A DNA stretch of 64,000 nt from Kangiella koreensis DSM 16069. Its GTDB lineage: Bacteria > Pseudomonadota > Gammaproteobacteria > Enterobacterales > Kangiellaceae. A program made the translations under genes and the position numbers. Under the pieces are notes generated by a model. That model ran no database searches, was not told where the DNA came from, and saw nothing but the letters and a program-made list of their open reading frames with translations. Location of the stretch: the NCBI RefSeq assembly GCF_000024085.1, contig NC_013166.1, positions 744,001-808,000 on the forward strand. The letters are read 5' to 3'. Of the stretch, positions 18,270 to 28,128 are shown piece by piece; position 1 is the stretch's first letter, and each line of letters starts with the position of its first letter.

Positions 18270-20120
18270 TCAGGCTTCATCTAACTGTGAATCAATCCAC
18301 TCACGGATTTTAGTTTCCAGTACCGGCATTGGCACAGCACCATCTACTAACACTTCACGGTGGAAAGCTTTAATATCAAACTTATCACCAAGCTTACGTT
18401 CTGCTTCGGCTCTTAAGTTGCTAATCACTCGCTGGCCAACTTTGTAAGAAACCGCCTGACCTGGCCACGCGATGTAGCGTTCTACTTCGGAAACCACATC
18501 GGTATAAGCCATTGATGAGTTGGCTACCATGTAATCGATGGTTTCCTGGCGCGACCAACCTTTGGCGTGCAATCCGGTATCAACCACCAGGCGCATGGCG
18601 CGTAACATTTCATCACTCAGGCGACCATAGTATTGCATCGGGTCAGTAAACATCCCCATTTCTTTACCGATTGATTCAGCATACAACGCCCAACCTTCAC
18701 TAAAGACACTTAAGCCACCAAAGCGGCGGAACATGGGCAATCCTTCAATTTCCTGTTGTAAGGAAATCTGGAAGTGGTGACCTGGTGCTGCCTCGTGAAT
18801 GGAAAGAGTTTCCATGCCAAACTTTGGCTGGCCTTTCAGGTTGAAAGTATTAACGTAGAAAATACCAGGGCGAGAACCATCTGGTGAACCGGACATGTAA
18901 GATGCTCCGGCTGCAGACTCTGCTCGGAAAGCTTCAACAGCACGAACTTCATAATCTGTTTCAGGAGCAATATCGAACATGCTTGGCAGCAATTTGTTCA
19001 CTTTAGCCTGCAGGTCACGATAGCCTTGCAACAAATCTTCTTCATTATCGTAATAGAACTCAGGATTGGTTTGCACATACTTGAACCATTCTTCCAGTGT
19101 GCCTTCAAAACCTACTTCTGCCATCACTTCCTTCATTTCAGAATGGATTCTTGCAACTTCGTCCAAACCAAACTGGTGAATTTCTTCGGCGGTCAGATCG
19201 GTGGTGGTGTAAGTTTTGAGCTGATAGTTATACCAGGCTTCGCCATTAGGTTGTTCGCTTAAGCCAAAGCTATCGCGAGCATGTTGCATGTAATCGTCTT
19301 TAATGTAGTCATGCAGTTTTTTATAAGCAGGAACCAGTTTTTCCACAATGGCTACTCGATAGGCATCTTCTAAGCGCTTTTTATCTTCTTCAGAAATATC
19401 TTCAGGCATATTCTTAATCGGCGTATAGAAAATACTTTGTGTTGGGTCGTCAACCACATGCGCAGCCAGCTGTGGAATCACTTTCTCCATCAGAGCTTTT
19501 GGCTGAACGACTTTCTTTTCTATCCCCTGATCCATATTAATGATTGCTTGCTCCATAATGGCAACACCGCCATCAACCCGTTTCAACCAGTTTTCATAGT
19601 CCTCAACCGTTTTGAATGGCTGGAAACTTTGGCCGGAACCAAGCTGGGCGAAGAAGTTAGCAATATTGCTGGATTGATTGATTGGAATCAGGTGGCCAGG
19701 GAACTGTTCGCCTTTAAGGCTGTGCTCTGATTGATAGACAAAAATATCATAACTTAAGCGGTCTTGACCGGATAATAAGCTACGGTCGATTTGTTTGACT
19801 TTATCAAGCCATTTCACTGTAAAGTCATGGCTCTTCTTGCGAAATTCTGGTGACAGCATGTTAGGTAGTTTGTCATTGTAACCCGGGATACCAATGGCGG
19901 TTGCCTGAATGGGGTTTAGTGCCAGACTTTCCTGAAACTGTTGTTCAAATAATTGATTCAAGGCTGTTGACGCCTCTTCTTTGGTCATGCCCTGCTGTTG
20001 CTGGTTTTGAGTCACTTCGGTTGTAGCTGCGTTAGTCGTTTGGTTGGCTTGCTCTTGATTATCGTTACAGCCATATAAAGCCAAGGCTAGACTAAGGCTT
20101 ACTATCGTTATTTTGGTCAT
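18270..20120 (-). CDS. DUF885 family lipoprotein, putative metallopeptidase
   Basis: The 616-residue protein begins with a lipoprotein signal peptide ending LYGC (lipidated Cys18), followed by a Q/N/T-rich linker, so it should be membrane anchored in the envelope. The DUF885 core carries HEAAPGHH starting at His442, a zinc-binding-like motif that suggests peptidase activity, although the family's substrates are poorly known. It is clearly paralogous to the DUF885 gene at 24434-26281: shared stretches include GSRPGIFYVNT, FRRFGG and DTGLHAKGW. It lies alone on the minus strand. Confidence 0.88.
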   Translation of the reverse strand: MTKITIVSLSLALALYGCNDNQEQANQTTNAATTEVTQNQQQQGMTKEEASTALNQLFEQQFQESLALNPIQATAIGIPGYNDKLPNMLSPEFRKKSHDFTVKWLDKVKQIDRSLLSGQDRLSYDIFVYQSEHSLKGEQFPGHLIPINQSSNIANFFAQLGSGQSFQPFKTVEDYENWLKRVDGGVAIMEQAIINMDQGIEKKVVQPKALMEKVIPQLAAHVVDDPTQSIFYTPIKNMPEDISEEDKKRLEDAYRVAIVEKLVPAYKKLHDYIKDDYMQHARDSFGLSEQPNGEAWYNYQLKTYTTTDLTAEEIHQFGLDEVARIHSEMKEVMAEVGFEGTLEEWFKYVQTNPEFYYDNEEDLLQGYRDLQAKVNKLLPSMFDIAPETDYEVRAVEAFRAESAAGASYMSGSPDGSRPGIFYVNTFNLKGQPKFGMETLSIHEAAPGHHFQISLQQEIEGLPMFRRFGGLSVFSEGWALYAESIGKEMGMFTDPMQYYGRLSDEMLRAMRLVVDTGLHAKGWSRQETIDYMVANSSMAYTDVVSEVERYIAWPGQAVSYKVGQRVISNLRAEAERKLGDKFDIKAFHREVLVDGAVPMPVLETKIREWIDSQLDEA

Positions 20121-20239
20121 ACTAATTTTCCTGAAAATTTCCTACCGAGCTAAGAACATTAGCACTAAATTATTGAAGAGGATATGATTTGAAATATCTG
20201 TTTACAAATAGGTCGCAGCCGACTCATAAAGGAATCAAT

Positions 20240-20758
20240 ATGAATGAAACAACCTCTGTAAGTGCTTTGCTTGAGAACAACCGACTAGCCAAAGTGGTTA
20301 AGTCCATCAAGGGTTATCCAAAATTTATGCAGAGCTTTTTGCTGAATTTTGTCATCCGAAGAACCGTAAAACTGGTGGGGACGGCCAAAGTTGATGTTTT
20401 AAAGCTGACCAAAGAAGAGTCACAGTTTCGCATTCAGAATCGTAAAAAAGTCCAGAACCATATTGGTACGATTCATGCAGCAGCCATGGCGCTCATCGCA
20501 GAAACCGCTACCGGCATGGTGGTAGGTATGAATGTGCCGGATGATAAGTATCTGGTGATCAAAACCCTTAAAGTCGACTTTCTGAAAAGAGCCGTGGGTA
20601 GCTTAACGGCCACCGCGAAGCTGAGTGAAGCGCAACGTCTGGCAATCCTCAATCAAGATAAAGGTGAGGTCGATGTTCCGGTGTCGGTTATCGATGATGA
20701 AGGTAAAGAGCCTATCGAATGCACCATGATCTGGGCCTGGACGCCAAAGCGGCGCTAA
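20240..20758 (+). CDS. Hotdog-fold thioesterase-like protein (DUF4442/PaaI type)
   Basis: The 172-residue protein has the hotdog pattern NHIGTIHAAAMALIAETATGMV, where the helix after the IHAAA turn forms the acyl-CoA pocket, and the later KTLKVDFLKRAVGSLTATAKL strand pair. It probably hydrolyses an acyl-CoA; the substrate is unknown. I chose ATG 20240 with AAAGGA six to seven bases upstream over an upstream TTG at 20189. It is divergent from the DUF885 gene and precedes prfB by 171 bases. Confidence 0.78.
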   Translation: MNETTSVSALLENNRLAKVVKSIKGYPKFMQSFLLNFVIRRTVKLVGTAKVDVLKLTKEESQFRIQNRKKVQNHIGTIHAAAMALIAETATGMVVGMNVPDDKYLVIKTLKVDFLKRAVGSLTATAKLSEAQRLAILNQDKGEVDVPVSVIDDEGKEPIECTMIWAWTPKRR

Positions 20759-20929
20759 TACTGCGGCAGATATAATGAGAAAGGTATAAGAAAAGGGGCC
20801 TGGCTCCATATTTAAGGTATGCAGTGAGCATCAGATTGGTTAAAATGTGTCCCTTTTGCGTGATGGGCTAATGGCCATAGGTAATGGTTTTTGGCGCAAA
20901 ACCCACAAATAAGAAGTGACTGACGTACT

Positions 20930-22028
20930 ATGTTGGAAGTAAACCCAATCCGTGAACAATTAAAAGATATGTCTGAGCGTGTCACAACGCTTAGGGGGTA
21001 TCTTTGACTTTGATAGCAAACAAGAACGGCTGGTAGAAGTCGAGCGAGAACTTGAGCAGCCTGATGTCTGGAATGACCAGGAACGTGCACAGTCGCTTGG
21101 TCAGGAACGAGCCAAGCTTGAAACCGTTGTAAATACCATCAAAGACTTAGAAGCAGGTATCGACGATAATCAGGAATTATTAGAGCTATCAGTAGAGGAA
21201 GATGATGCTGAGAGCGTTGCCGAGATTGAAAACGAAGTAAAACAATTAAATACCAGTCTTGAAAAACTAGAGTTTCGTCGTATGTTTTCTGGCGAGATGG
21301 ATGAGAACAATGCTTATCTGGATATTCAGGCTGGGTCAGGTGGCACAGAGGCTCAAGATTGGGCCAGCATATTATTAAGAATGTATCTTCGCTGGTGCGA
21401 AAGCAGAGGTTTTAAAGCCGAAGTTACAGAAGAGTCGGATGGTGATGTAGCGGGTATCAAAAGTGCTACTATCAGAGTTGAAGGTGAATATGCTTACGGC
21501 TGGCTGAGAACTGAAACCGGTGTTCATCGATTGGTGCGCAAATCCCCCTTTGATTCCGGTAATCGTCGCCATACATCATTTGCATCGGTGTTTGTGTATC
21601 CGGAAGTGGATGATAGTATCGATATTGAAGTGAACCCAGCAGACCTGCGCGTGGACACTTATCGCGCCAGTGGAGCTGGTGGTCAGCACGTCAACAAAAC
21701 CGATTCAGCGATTCGTTTAACGCATATCCCGACCGGAATTGTGGTGCAATGTCAGAATGACCGCTCACAGCATAAAAATCGTGCGCAAGCGATGAGCATG
21801 ATGAAAGCTAAGCTGTATGAGCTAGAAATGCAGAAGCAGCGAGAAGAGCAACAAGCCCTGGAGGACACTAAGTCAGATATTGGCTGGGGTAGCCAGATTC
21901 GATCTTATGTATTGGATCAGTCCCGAATTAAAGATTTGCGCACAGGGCATGAGTCGAGCAATACAACGGCTGTTTTGGATGGGGATTTGGACTCGTTTAT
22001 CGAGGCGTCTCTCAAAGCAGGCGTTTAG
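20930..22028 (+). CDS. prfB: Peptide chain release factor 2 (programmed +1 frameshift)
   Basis: RF2 recognises UGA and UAA and triggers peptide release. Translation starts at ATG 20930, runs 25 codons to an in-frame TGA at 21005-21007, and must shift +1 to GAC at 21006 to give a 365-residue product, exactly the E. coli length. The downstream frame has the stop-recognition tripeptide in [10 protein letters not shown] and the catalytic GGQ in [16 protein letters not shown]. The frameshift is the autoregulatory switch: low RF2 delays termination at its own UGA. It is followed by lysS, the same order as in E. coli. Confidence 0.97.
20993..21008 (+). promoter_or_regulatory. RF2 programmed frameshift site
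   Basis: AGGGGGTATCTTTGAC contains an internal Shine-Dalgarno-like AGGGGG, the slippery CTT T and the in-frame TGA followed by C (a weak termination context). It matches the classical RF2 recoding element almost letter for letter. Confidence 0.97.
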
Positions 22029-22245
22029 GCCGCTTGTGCTTTGCAGCTACTGTGTTAAAACTTTTATGCAGGAATAGTCACTTACTTAAGTAAGCTCCTA
22101 TCCTCTGCAAAAAGTTTTGCCTTGTATCTGCTGCCCACAAACGCCCTAAAGAGTGGTAACAGTAGGTAGCTGCACTCGCTAAAAGTTTTGCCGCGCACTT
22201 ACTTAGCAAAAGCGCTGAGATAGGATGTAGGGGCGCGAGACTAGA
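22020..22245. repeat. Large imperfect palindromic element between prfB and lysS
   Basis: Around a perfect 14-bp palindrome CTTACTTAAGTAAG (22081-22094), two arms of about 60 bases pair imperfectly: AAAACTTTTATGCAGGAATAG on the left against CTATCCTCTGCAAAAAGTTTT on the right, and outer words GGCGTTTAGG and AAACGCC. Words from the same element (AAAAGTTTTGCC, CTTACTTA, GATAGGA, GTAGCTGC) recur at 22166-22230. The left end overlaps the last codons and stop of prfB. No protein is encoded. It looks like an intergenic palindromic repeat or a degenerate structured element. Confidence 0.6.
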
Positions 22246-22425
22246 ATATTTTTAGACTCGAAAGAGCAAGGCATCTTCGAGCTTTGGTTCAATAAAGTAT
22301 GACTTGTAAGATTGAAATGTACTTTGACATTTTTATCACAGCAACCATTCAATAGTAGCAACTGATAGTAACAATGTATTTTTTGTAATGGTAAATTTAA
22401 CGGTAAATTGAGGTAATAAACGAAA
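22246..22425 (+). other. Leader region of lysS
   Basis: This is the remainder of the 397-base prfB-lysS gap. It is AT-rich and holds no credible ORF. Immediately before lysS lies TTGAGGTAATAAACGAAA, with GAGG as the probable ribosome binding site. A separate lysS promoter is possible, but I cannot place one firmly. Confidence 0.4.
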
Positions 22426-23925
22426 ATGAGCAATCAAGAAACCCCAGTAGTTGATGTCAACGAGCAGATTACTTTACGTAAGCAGAAGTTGGCAGATAAA
22501 CGAAAACAGGGGATTGCCTTCCCGAACGACTTCCGTCGTGATTCTTTAGCAGCGAATATTGCCAATGAGTATGGCGATAAGGATAAGGCTGAACTAGAAG
22601 AATTGGGTAAACAGGTAAAGGTTGCTGGTCGTATCATGTTGTTCCGCAACATGGGTAAAGCGAGTTTTATTACTATCCAAGATATGTCAGGCCGCATCCA
22701 GTCCTATGTTCGTAAAGATGCGGTAGGCGATGACGTTTATGATGATTTTAAAACTTGGGATATTGGTGATATTGTCGGTATTGAAGGTACAGTTTTTAAA
22801 ACCAATAAAGGCGAGCTATCGGTTAAAGCATCGAACATTCGTTTGCTGACTAAAGCCTTGCGCCCCCTCCCAGATAAATGGAGTGGCTTGTCGGATCAAG
22901 AAACACGTTATCGTCAGCGTTACGTTGACCTGATCGTTAATGAAGAGTCGCGCGAAACTTTTATCATTCGTTCAAAAGTGGTTAAGGCTATTCGTGACTT
23001 TTTAGAATCACGTGATTTTCTTGAAGTTGAAACGCCAATGATGCATGTGATTCCAGGCGGAGCATCGGCTCGTCCATTTGAAACGCACCATAATGCGCTG
23101 GACATGCCACTTTATTTGCGGGTTGCACCAGAATTATATTTAAAGCGATTGGTTGTAGGTGGCTTAGAAAAAGTTTACGAGATTAACCGCAACTTCCGTA
23201 ATGAAGGCTTGTCAACGCGTCATAACCCAGAGTTCACCATGCTTGAATTCTACTGGGGTTACGCCGATTACAATGACCTGATGGACTTAACTGAAGCCAT
23301 GTTACGCCATACCGTTGAAACGGTTCTAGGTAAAACCGTGTTTGAAAGCAGCGGTGAAACTTACGATTTTGGTAAGCCATTTGCGCGCATGACAGTGCTG
23401 GAAGCTATCACGAAATATCAGCCGGAGATCACTCTTGAACAGCTGAGCGATTTAGATAAAGCTCGTGATGTTGCTAAGCGTTTAAAAATCAAAACGGAAA
23501 AGTCATGGGGCCTGGGTAAAGTTCAAATTGAAATCTTCGAAGAAGTGGCTGAACACAAATTAATTCAACCAACCTTTATTACAGCTTACCCAGCAGAAGT
23601 ATCACCGTTAGCGCGTCGTAATGATGAAGACCCATTTGTTACCGATCGTTTTGAGTTCTTTGCCGGTGGTCGTGAGTTAGCCAATGGTTTCTCGGAGCTT
23701 AATGACGCAGAAGATCAGGCGGAGCGTTTCAAAGCACAAGTTGAAGCAAAAGATGCCGGTGATGACGAAGCCATGCACTATGATGCTGACTACATTCGCG
23801 CATTAGAGTATGGCCTTCCACCAACCGCTGGTGAGGGTATTGGTATTGACCGTTTGGTGATGCTGTTGACGGATTCGCCAAGTATTCGTGATGTTCTATT
23901 GTTCCCTCACATGCGACCAGAGTAA
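22426..23925 (+). CDS. lysS: Lysine--tRNA ligase, class II
   Basis: LysRS charges tRNA-Lys. The 499-residue protein has an N-terminal OB-fold anticodon-binding domain (about residues 60-170) and a class II catalytic core: motif 2 in [21 protein letters not shown] and motif 3 in [24 protein letters not shown]. The [16 protein letters not shown] segment is typical of bacterial LysRS. It follows prfB as in E. coli and ends in a strong terminator. Confidence 0.97.
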   Translation: MSNQETPVVDVNEQITLRKQKLADKRKQGIAFPNDFRRDSLAANIANEYGDKDKAELEELGKQVKVAGRIMLFRNMGKASFITIQDMSGRIQSYVRKDAVGDDVYDDFKTWDIGDIVGIEGTVFKTNKGELSVKASNIRLLTKALRPLPDKWSGLSDQETRYRQRYVDLIVNEESRETFIIRSKVVKAIRDFLESRDFLEVETPMMHVIPGGASARPFETHHNALDMPLYLRVAPELYLKRLVVGGLEKVYEINRNFRNEGLSTRHNPEFTMLEFYWGYADYNDLMDLTEAMLRHTVETVLGKTVFESSGETYDFGKPFARMTVLEAITKYQPEITLEQLSDLDKARDVAKRLKIKTEKSWGLGKVQIEIFEEVAEHKLIQPTFITAYPAEVSPLARRNDEDPFVTDRFEFFAGGRELANGFSELNDAEDQAERFKAQVEAKDAGDDEAMHYDADYIRALEYGLPPTAGEGIGIDRLVMLLTDSPSIRDVLLFPHMRPE

Positions 23926-23954
23926 ACTTCCTGCGTTTATTTTTTACATTGTAA

Positions 23955-23982
23955 GGGCGACTCATAAGTCGCCCTTTTTTAT
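23955..23982 (+). terminator. Rho-independent terminator of lysS
   Basis: GGGCGACT, a CATA loop, AGTCGCCC and six Ts. Confidence 0.93.
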
Positions 23983-24037
23983 TTAGAATTCACTCTACTT
24001 CCTTTATGATGATGCAAAATCATCATACTAAGTCATT

Positions 24038-24313
24038 ATGTCCACTGATATTGATATTCGCCAAGCACTAAGAGTGTTCCAGATTATTGTTGAGCAAGGT
24101 GAGCGCCGAGGTAATCGTCATTACTTTAAAGGGATCTACGCCACTTCGGGTTTTGATGGTTATGATGTCGAGCTGACCGATGAGAAGGTGACTCTTAGCA
24201 TCTATTTTCACAGCAGATTTGATTTAGGCTATAAAAATCAATTGGATAAAGAGGCTTTCTTAGACAGGATTGCTAAAATAGATGCGCTTAGAAAGTCGAA
24301 AGCAAGCGAGTAA
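24038..24313 (+). CDS. Small conserved protein, DUF3081-like
   Basis: This 91-residue soluble protein has no signal or membrane segment. The pattern ALRVFQIIVEQGE, then DGYDVELTDEKVTLSIYFHSRF looks like the DUF3081 family of gammaproteobacteria, which has no known function; this family call is from memory of its pattern. It lies between the lysS terminator and the second DUF885 gene. There is no good Shine-Dalgarno before the ATG. Confidence 0.65.
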   Translation: MSTDIDIRQALRVFQIIVEQGERRGNRHYFKGIYATSGFDGYDVELTDEKVTLSIYFHSRFDLGYKNQLDKEAFLDRIAKIDALRKSKASE

Positions 24314-24433
24314 TCAGTTCATCTGTCCCCATTTGTTTACACTTTGTTACCAGTTACTTTTGAGTTGTGATTTGCCCACGGTTATAGTGATTTTCACTTA
24401 ATCAGTCTAAATATAAAACAGTGGGAGTATTCA

Positions 24434-26281
24434 ATGAGTAGTTCGAGAATCCACAAAGTTACCGCTTTATCTTTTTCAATCGCGATGGCATTTTCCAGTG
24501 CCACCGTTCTGGCAAGCCCAGCCACAGTTAGTTTCCTGAGCAGCGATAAAGCTGCTGCAGTCCAAAGTCAAACAGAAGCCGAAAAAGCTGCAGCGATATA
24601 TGCCGAACATTGGGAACGTAGCCTTGAAATGAATCCATTAATGGCAACTTTCATGGGTGATAATCGTTTTAATGACCAATTAGGTGACTGGGGTACGGAA
24701 GAGGGTCTCGCTAAACAGTTAGCTTTCAGCAAAGAGTTCTTGAAAAAGATTAACACCATTGACTCTTCTAAGTTGCAAGGGCAAGACTTACTGAGTTACA
24801 AGATTTTTAAAGGTGAGCGTGAAGCAGAAATCGAAGGGGTAAAATTCCCCGATCACCTGCAACCGATCCAGCAGTTCTACAATCCGTTTAACTTCATCGC
24901 AATGCTAGGATCAGGCAATAGCGCGCAGCCATTCAACACAGTCAAAGATTATGAAAACTGGCTTAGTCGTCTTGAGCAGGCCGCCGGTGGTGTTGATGTC
25001 ATAATTGGTAATATGCGAGAAGGGATGGAGCAGGGCGTGGTTCAACCTAAAGCCTTGATGGTCAAAGTATTGCCACAACTGAAAGCACATATTGTTGATG
25101 ATGTTGAAACCAGTCTGTTCTATGGCCCGATTAAAAATATGCCTGAATCGTTCTCTGAGGAAGACAGAAAGCGTTTAACGCAGGAGTACGTCAAAGCAAT
25201 TAAAGGGTGGGTTGTACCAACCTATCAAAAGATGCATGACTTCATTGAAAAAGAATACATTCCTGCGGCACGTGAAACCTCGGGCATGGTTGCTCTACCT
25301 AACGGTAAAGAGTGGTATGCCTTTAAAGTCAAAGAAACGACCAGCACCAATTTAACACCTGAGCAAATTCATCAGATTGGCCTTGATGAAGTGGCTCGCA
25401 TTCATGAAGAAATGAAGGGGGTTATGAAAGAGGTTGGTTTTGAAGGCACTCTGCAAGAGTTCTTTGAATTTACTAAAACCGATCCTCAGTTCCAGTTTGA
25501 TACTAAAGAAGACATGTTGCAGGCTTATGAGAATTTGAGAGGTAAGCTTGATAAAACTGCTCCTGATTTATTCAAAGTGATTCCAAAAGCTGAGTTTGAG
25601 ATCCGCGCGGTTGAAGCCTATCGCGAACAGTCTTCATCAGCAGCTTCTTACCAAAGCCCAGCACCCGATGGTTCACGTCCGGGTATTTTCTACGTCAACA
25701 CTTATGATTTAACTGCTCGTCCCACCTGGACCGTTGAATCATTATATTTACATGAAGCTGTGCCAGGACACCACTTCCAGCGTTCAACTCAGATTGAACT
25801 TAAAGATGTTCCGAATTTCCGTCGCTTTGGGGGCAACACGGCTTACACTGAAGGCTGGGGCTTGTATTCTGAGTCTTTAGGTAAAGAGATGGGTGTTTAT
25901 ACTGACCCATACCAGTACTTTGGAGCGTTGGGTGCTGAATTGTGGCGCGCGATTCGTTTAGTAACCGATACCGGCTTACACGCCAAAGGTTGGACTCGAG
26001 AAGAAGTACTAGCTTATATGGAGCAGAACTCTCCAGCAGCAGAAGCACGTATGGTGTCTGAAGCAGAGCGTTTCATGGCAATTCCAAGTCAGGCGCTGGC
26101 TTACAAAATTGGTCAAATGAAAATTCGCGAGCTACGTACTTTGGCTGAGAAAGAATTGGGCGATAAGTTTGATATTCGCGAATTCCACCATGAAGTACTA
26201 AAAGATGGTGCGATTCCTCTGAATATTTTGGAGGACAAAATCAATCGCTGGATAAAAGAACAGAAAAAGTCACAATCTTAA
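24434..26281 (+). CDS. DUF885 family secreted protein, putative metallopeptidase
   Basis: The 615-residue paralogue of the minus-strand DUF885 gene nearby has an ordinary cleavable signal peptide (about residues 1-28, ending VLASPA) instead of a lipobox, so it should be periplasmic or secreted. The zinc-site-like motif HEAVPGHH begins at His440. Length and motif order match the paralogue throughout, so this is a whole-gene duplication with different localisation. It ends in a strong terminator. Peptidase activity is inferred from the family motif. Confidence 0.88.
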   Translation: MSSSRIHKVTALSFSIAMAFSSATVLASPATVSFLSSDKAAAVQSQTEAEKAAAIYAEHWERSLEMNPLMATFMGDNRFNDQLGDWGTEEGLAKQLAFSKEFLKKINTIDSSKLQGQDLLSYKIFKGEREAEIEGVKFPDHLQPIQQFYNPFNFIAMLGSGNSAQPFNTVKDYENWLSRLEQAAGGVDVIIGNMREGMEQGVVQPKALMVKVLPQLKAHIVDDVETSLFYGPIKNMPESFSEEDRKRLTQEYVKAIKGWVVPTYQKMHDFIEKEYIPAARETSGMVALPNGKEWYAFKVKETTSTNLTPEQIHQIGLDEVARIHEEMKGVMKEVGFEGTLQEFFEFTKTDPQFQFDTKEDMLQAYENLRGKLDKTAPDLFKVIPKAEFEIRAVEAYREQSSSAASYQSPAPDGSRPGIFYVNTYDLTARPTWTVESLYLHEAVPGHHFQRSTQIELKDVPNFRRFGGNTAYTEGWGLYSESLGKEMGVYTDPYQYFGALGAELWRAIRLVTDTGLHAKGWTREEVLAYMEQNSPAAEARMVSEAERFMAIPSQALAYKIGQMKIRELRTLAEKELGDKFDIREFHHEVLKDGAIPLNILEDKINRWIKEQKKSQS

Positions 26282-26304
26282 TCTGCTTAATTTACTGTTT
26301 AAAA

Positions 26305-26335
26305 AGCCCTTAATTCGTTAAGGGCTTTTTTTTTA
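26305..26335 (+). terminator. Rho-independent terminator after DUF885 gene
   Basis: AGCCCTTAA, a UUCG-type loop (TTCG), TTAAGGGCT and a long T-run. The TTCG tetraloop makes the hairpin especially stable. Confidence 0.94.
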
Positions 26336-26416
26336 AGTGATGCTTTATGTGTAACAATTGGCAGGTTAAATGCTCTAATAGCTTGAACTAACGTCAAAAC
26401 CATAAGGCAAATAATT

Positions 26417-27061
26417 ATGAAGCAGATTAAAGCAGTACTGATACTGATTATTACCAGTTTAATCAGTGTCTCAGCCGTAGCTTTAGATCGAACTAAAATT
26501 GTTGATGATGCAAACCATGTCACTCCATTGCTGATCGGCCAACAAGTCCCAGATATTCACTTGTGGGACACAGAAGGTAAACCCTTTCGTTTATTAGAAA
26601 AAGTTAAGCAGAAGCCGACCATATTATTGTTCTACCGCGGTGGTTGGTGTCCATTTTGTAATGCGCAATTGAGTCAAATTCAGGAAATAGAAAGTGAGCT
26701 GGTTGAGATGGGGTATCAGCTATTAGCGGTTAGCCCTGATACACCTGATGAGTTGGTGCAAACCAGTGAAACACGTAATCTCTCTTATGAGCTTGTTTCG
26801 GACTTTCAGCTTGCAGCTACGCGTGGGTTTGGCTTGGCGTTTCATATTGATGATGGTTATGCAGGAAAAATAGAAGAGCTTGGTGGCAAGGCGGCAAAAG
26901 CAGAAGGCGACTCTCAAAGCACTCTGCCAGTACCAGCTGTATTCATATTGGATAAACAAGGAATGATTCAGTTTGAATATATTAACCCAAACTATAAGGT
27001 GAGAATTGAATCGGAGTTATTGCTTGCAGCGGCAAAAGTAGCGTTGGGCCAAAATAAGTAG
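26417..27061 (+). CDS. Exported peroxiredoxin-like/thioredoxin-fold (AhpC/TSA) protein
   Basis: The 214-residue protein has a signal peptide (about residues 1-22, ending SAVA) and an AhpC/TSA thioredoxin fold. The active site is FYRGGWCPFCNAQL, with a CxxC where typical peroxiredoxins have TxxC, as in the peroxiredoxin-like subgroup. It should act in the periplasm as a thiol peroxidase or oxidoreductase. Terminators precede and follow it, so it is monocistronic. Confidence 0.85.
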   Translation: MKQIKAVLILIITSLISVSAVALDRTKIVDDANHVTPLLIGQQVPDIHLWDTEGKPFRLLEKVKQKPTILLFYRGGWCPFCNAQLSQIQEIESELVEMGYQLLAVSPDTPDELVQTSETRNLSYELVSDFQLAATRGFGLAFHIDDGYAGKIEELGGKAAKAEGDSQSTLPVPAVFILDKQGMIQFEYINPNYKVRIESELLLAAAKVALGQNK

Positions 27062-27070
27062 ATCTAGGAG

Positions 27071-27097
27071 AGAATAGGGCGGGAGCCCTATTCTTTG
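27071..27097. terminator. Bidirectional terminator, peroxiredoxin-like gene / ygfZ
   Basis: AGAATAGGGC, a GGGA loop and GCCCTATTCT, followed by TT. The stem is long, the T-run weak; it separates two convergent genes. Confidence 0.75.
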
Positions 27098-27106
27098 TGA
27101 ATAAAA

Positions 27107-28045
27107 TTAATCCAGAATTTCAAACTGGGCGGCATTGATAGTCAGTTCACTTTCCATTGCCTTATCTGCAAGGCTGATTAAGGCATAAGTTTTGCCATCA
27201 AAAACAGTTGAGCGAATGACATCGCCGACTGCTTTATCATTCTCATTGTGGACCTTGTCTCCTGGCGTTAAAGTTGTCGTATCTTTCGAGTAGGCAAGTA
27301 GGGCATGAGTTTTGAGTTTGCCGCGATAATGCATGCGGGCGACGATTTCCTGTCCAGTGTAACAGCCTTTATCGAAGCTGACGCCGCCTACTTGAGGCAA
27401 GCCAATGAAGTGTGGCAACAACTCTTCAAGAGTTTCCTCAAAAACCAGCGGAATATGAGCCTGAATCTCAATATAGTCCCAGGCATTTACATCAGCCAGC
27501 GTAGTACCTTCGAGCGCTTTGATAATGGCACTACCATCTTCCTTTTCTGCAATCATAAAGGATGCGTTAAAAAGGCTGTTAAGGTGAATTTCGGTGACGC
27601 CCTTATCGCGGGTGACCACCAGACTCATATCTTCAGCAAAGTTGGTAGTAGCTCCTTTTTGAGTATGCCCCCAAATTTGGAAGTCGAGGCTGGCATCCGT
27701 TAGCTCCACTTTGAAGAACACTGCATACATTTTGAGTTTGTTGAGTAAATGCTCAAGCCCTTCTTTGGGGACTAATAATAGATAGTCATCACCATATTTG
27801 ATAGTGAAAAAGATGCCATGCAAGCGCCCCTGGACATTACAGAAACCACCAAGGCTCGCTTGCTGGTCTGTAACTTTATCCAGATCACAGGTTAACTGAC
27901 CTTGTAGAAATTTGTGGGCATCTCCGCCATGCACTCGAATGATGCCGTAATGGCCGAGCTCGCAAGCAATATTTTGAAGTTGTGTAATGTGCTGCATTGC
28001 GTCTTGATTGGTAAAATTCATAGTTGAATGCTTATTTTGCTTCAT
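27107..28045 (-). CDS. ygfZ: Folate-binding Fe-S cluster assembly factor YgfZ
   Basis: YgfZ is a tetrahydrofolate-binding paralogue of the glycine-cleavage T protein and helps maintain certain iron-sulfur enzymes. The family signature KGCYTGQE is present in FDKGCYTGQEIVARMHYRGKLK-type context, with the redox-active cysteine. It has 312 residues from ATG 28045; a second in-frame ATG at 28021 is equally possible, and neither has a clear Shine-Dalgarno. It is divergent from sdhE, the common gammaproteobacterial arrangement. Confidence 0.93.
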   Translation of the reverse strand: MKQNKHSTMNFTNQDAMQHITQLQNIACELGHYGIIRVHGGDAHKFLQGQLTCDLDKVTDQQASLGGFCNVQGRLHGIFFTIKYGDDYLLLVPKEGLEHLLNKLKMYAVFFKVELTDASLDFQIWGHTQKGATTNFAEDMSLVVTRDKGVTEIHLNSLFNASFMIAEKEDGSAIIKALEGTTLADVNAWDYIEIQAHIPLVFEETLEELLPHFIGLPQVGGVSFDKGCYTGQEIVARMHYRGKLKTHALLAYSKDTTTLTPGDKVHNENDKAVGDVIRSTVFDGKTYALISLADKAMESELTINAAQFEILD

Positions 28046-28128
28046 AACGGGGATAATTTTACTCTGATTCTTAGCGGTTTTGCACCGTTACCGTTATAAT
28101 TCTGCAAAACAATTTTAGGTTAGTTGCA

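Noticed and set aside
20979..22028. prfB read as a gene starting at 20979, or as a broken pseudogene with an internal TGA
   Set aside because: The classical RF2 frameshift element is intact and the joined product has the exact family length.
27305..27703. 132-codon plus-strand reading frame
   Set aside because: It lies antisense inside ygfZ, which has clear family motifs; no ribosome site or recognisable protein pattern.
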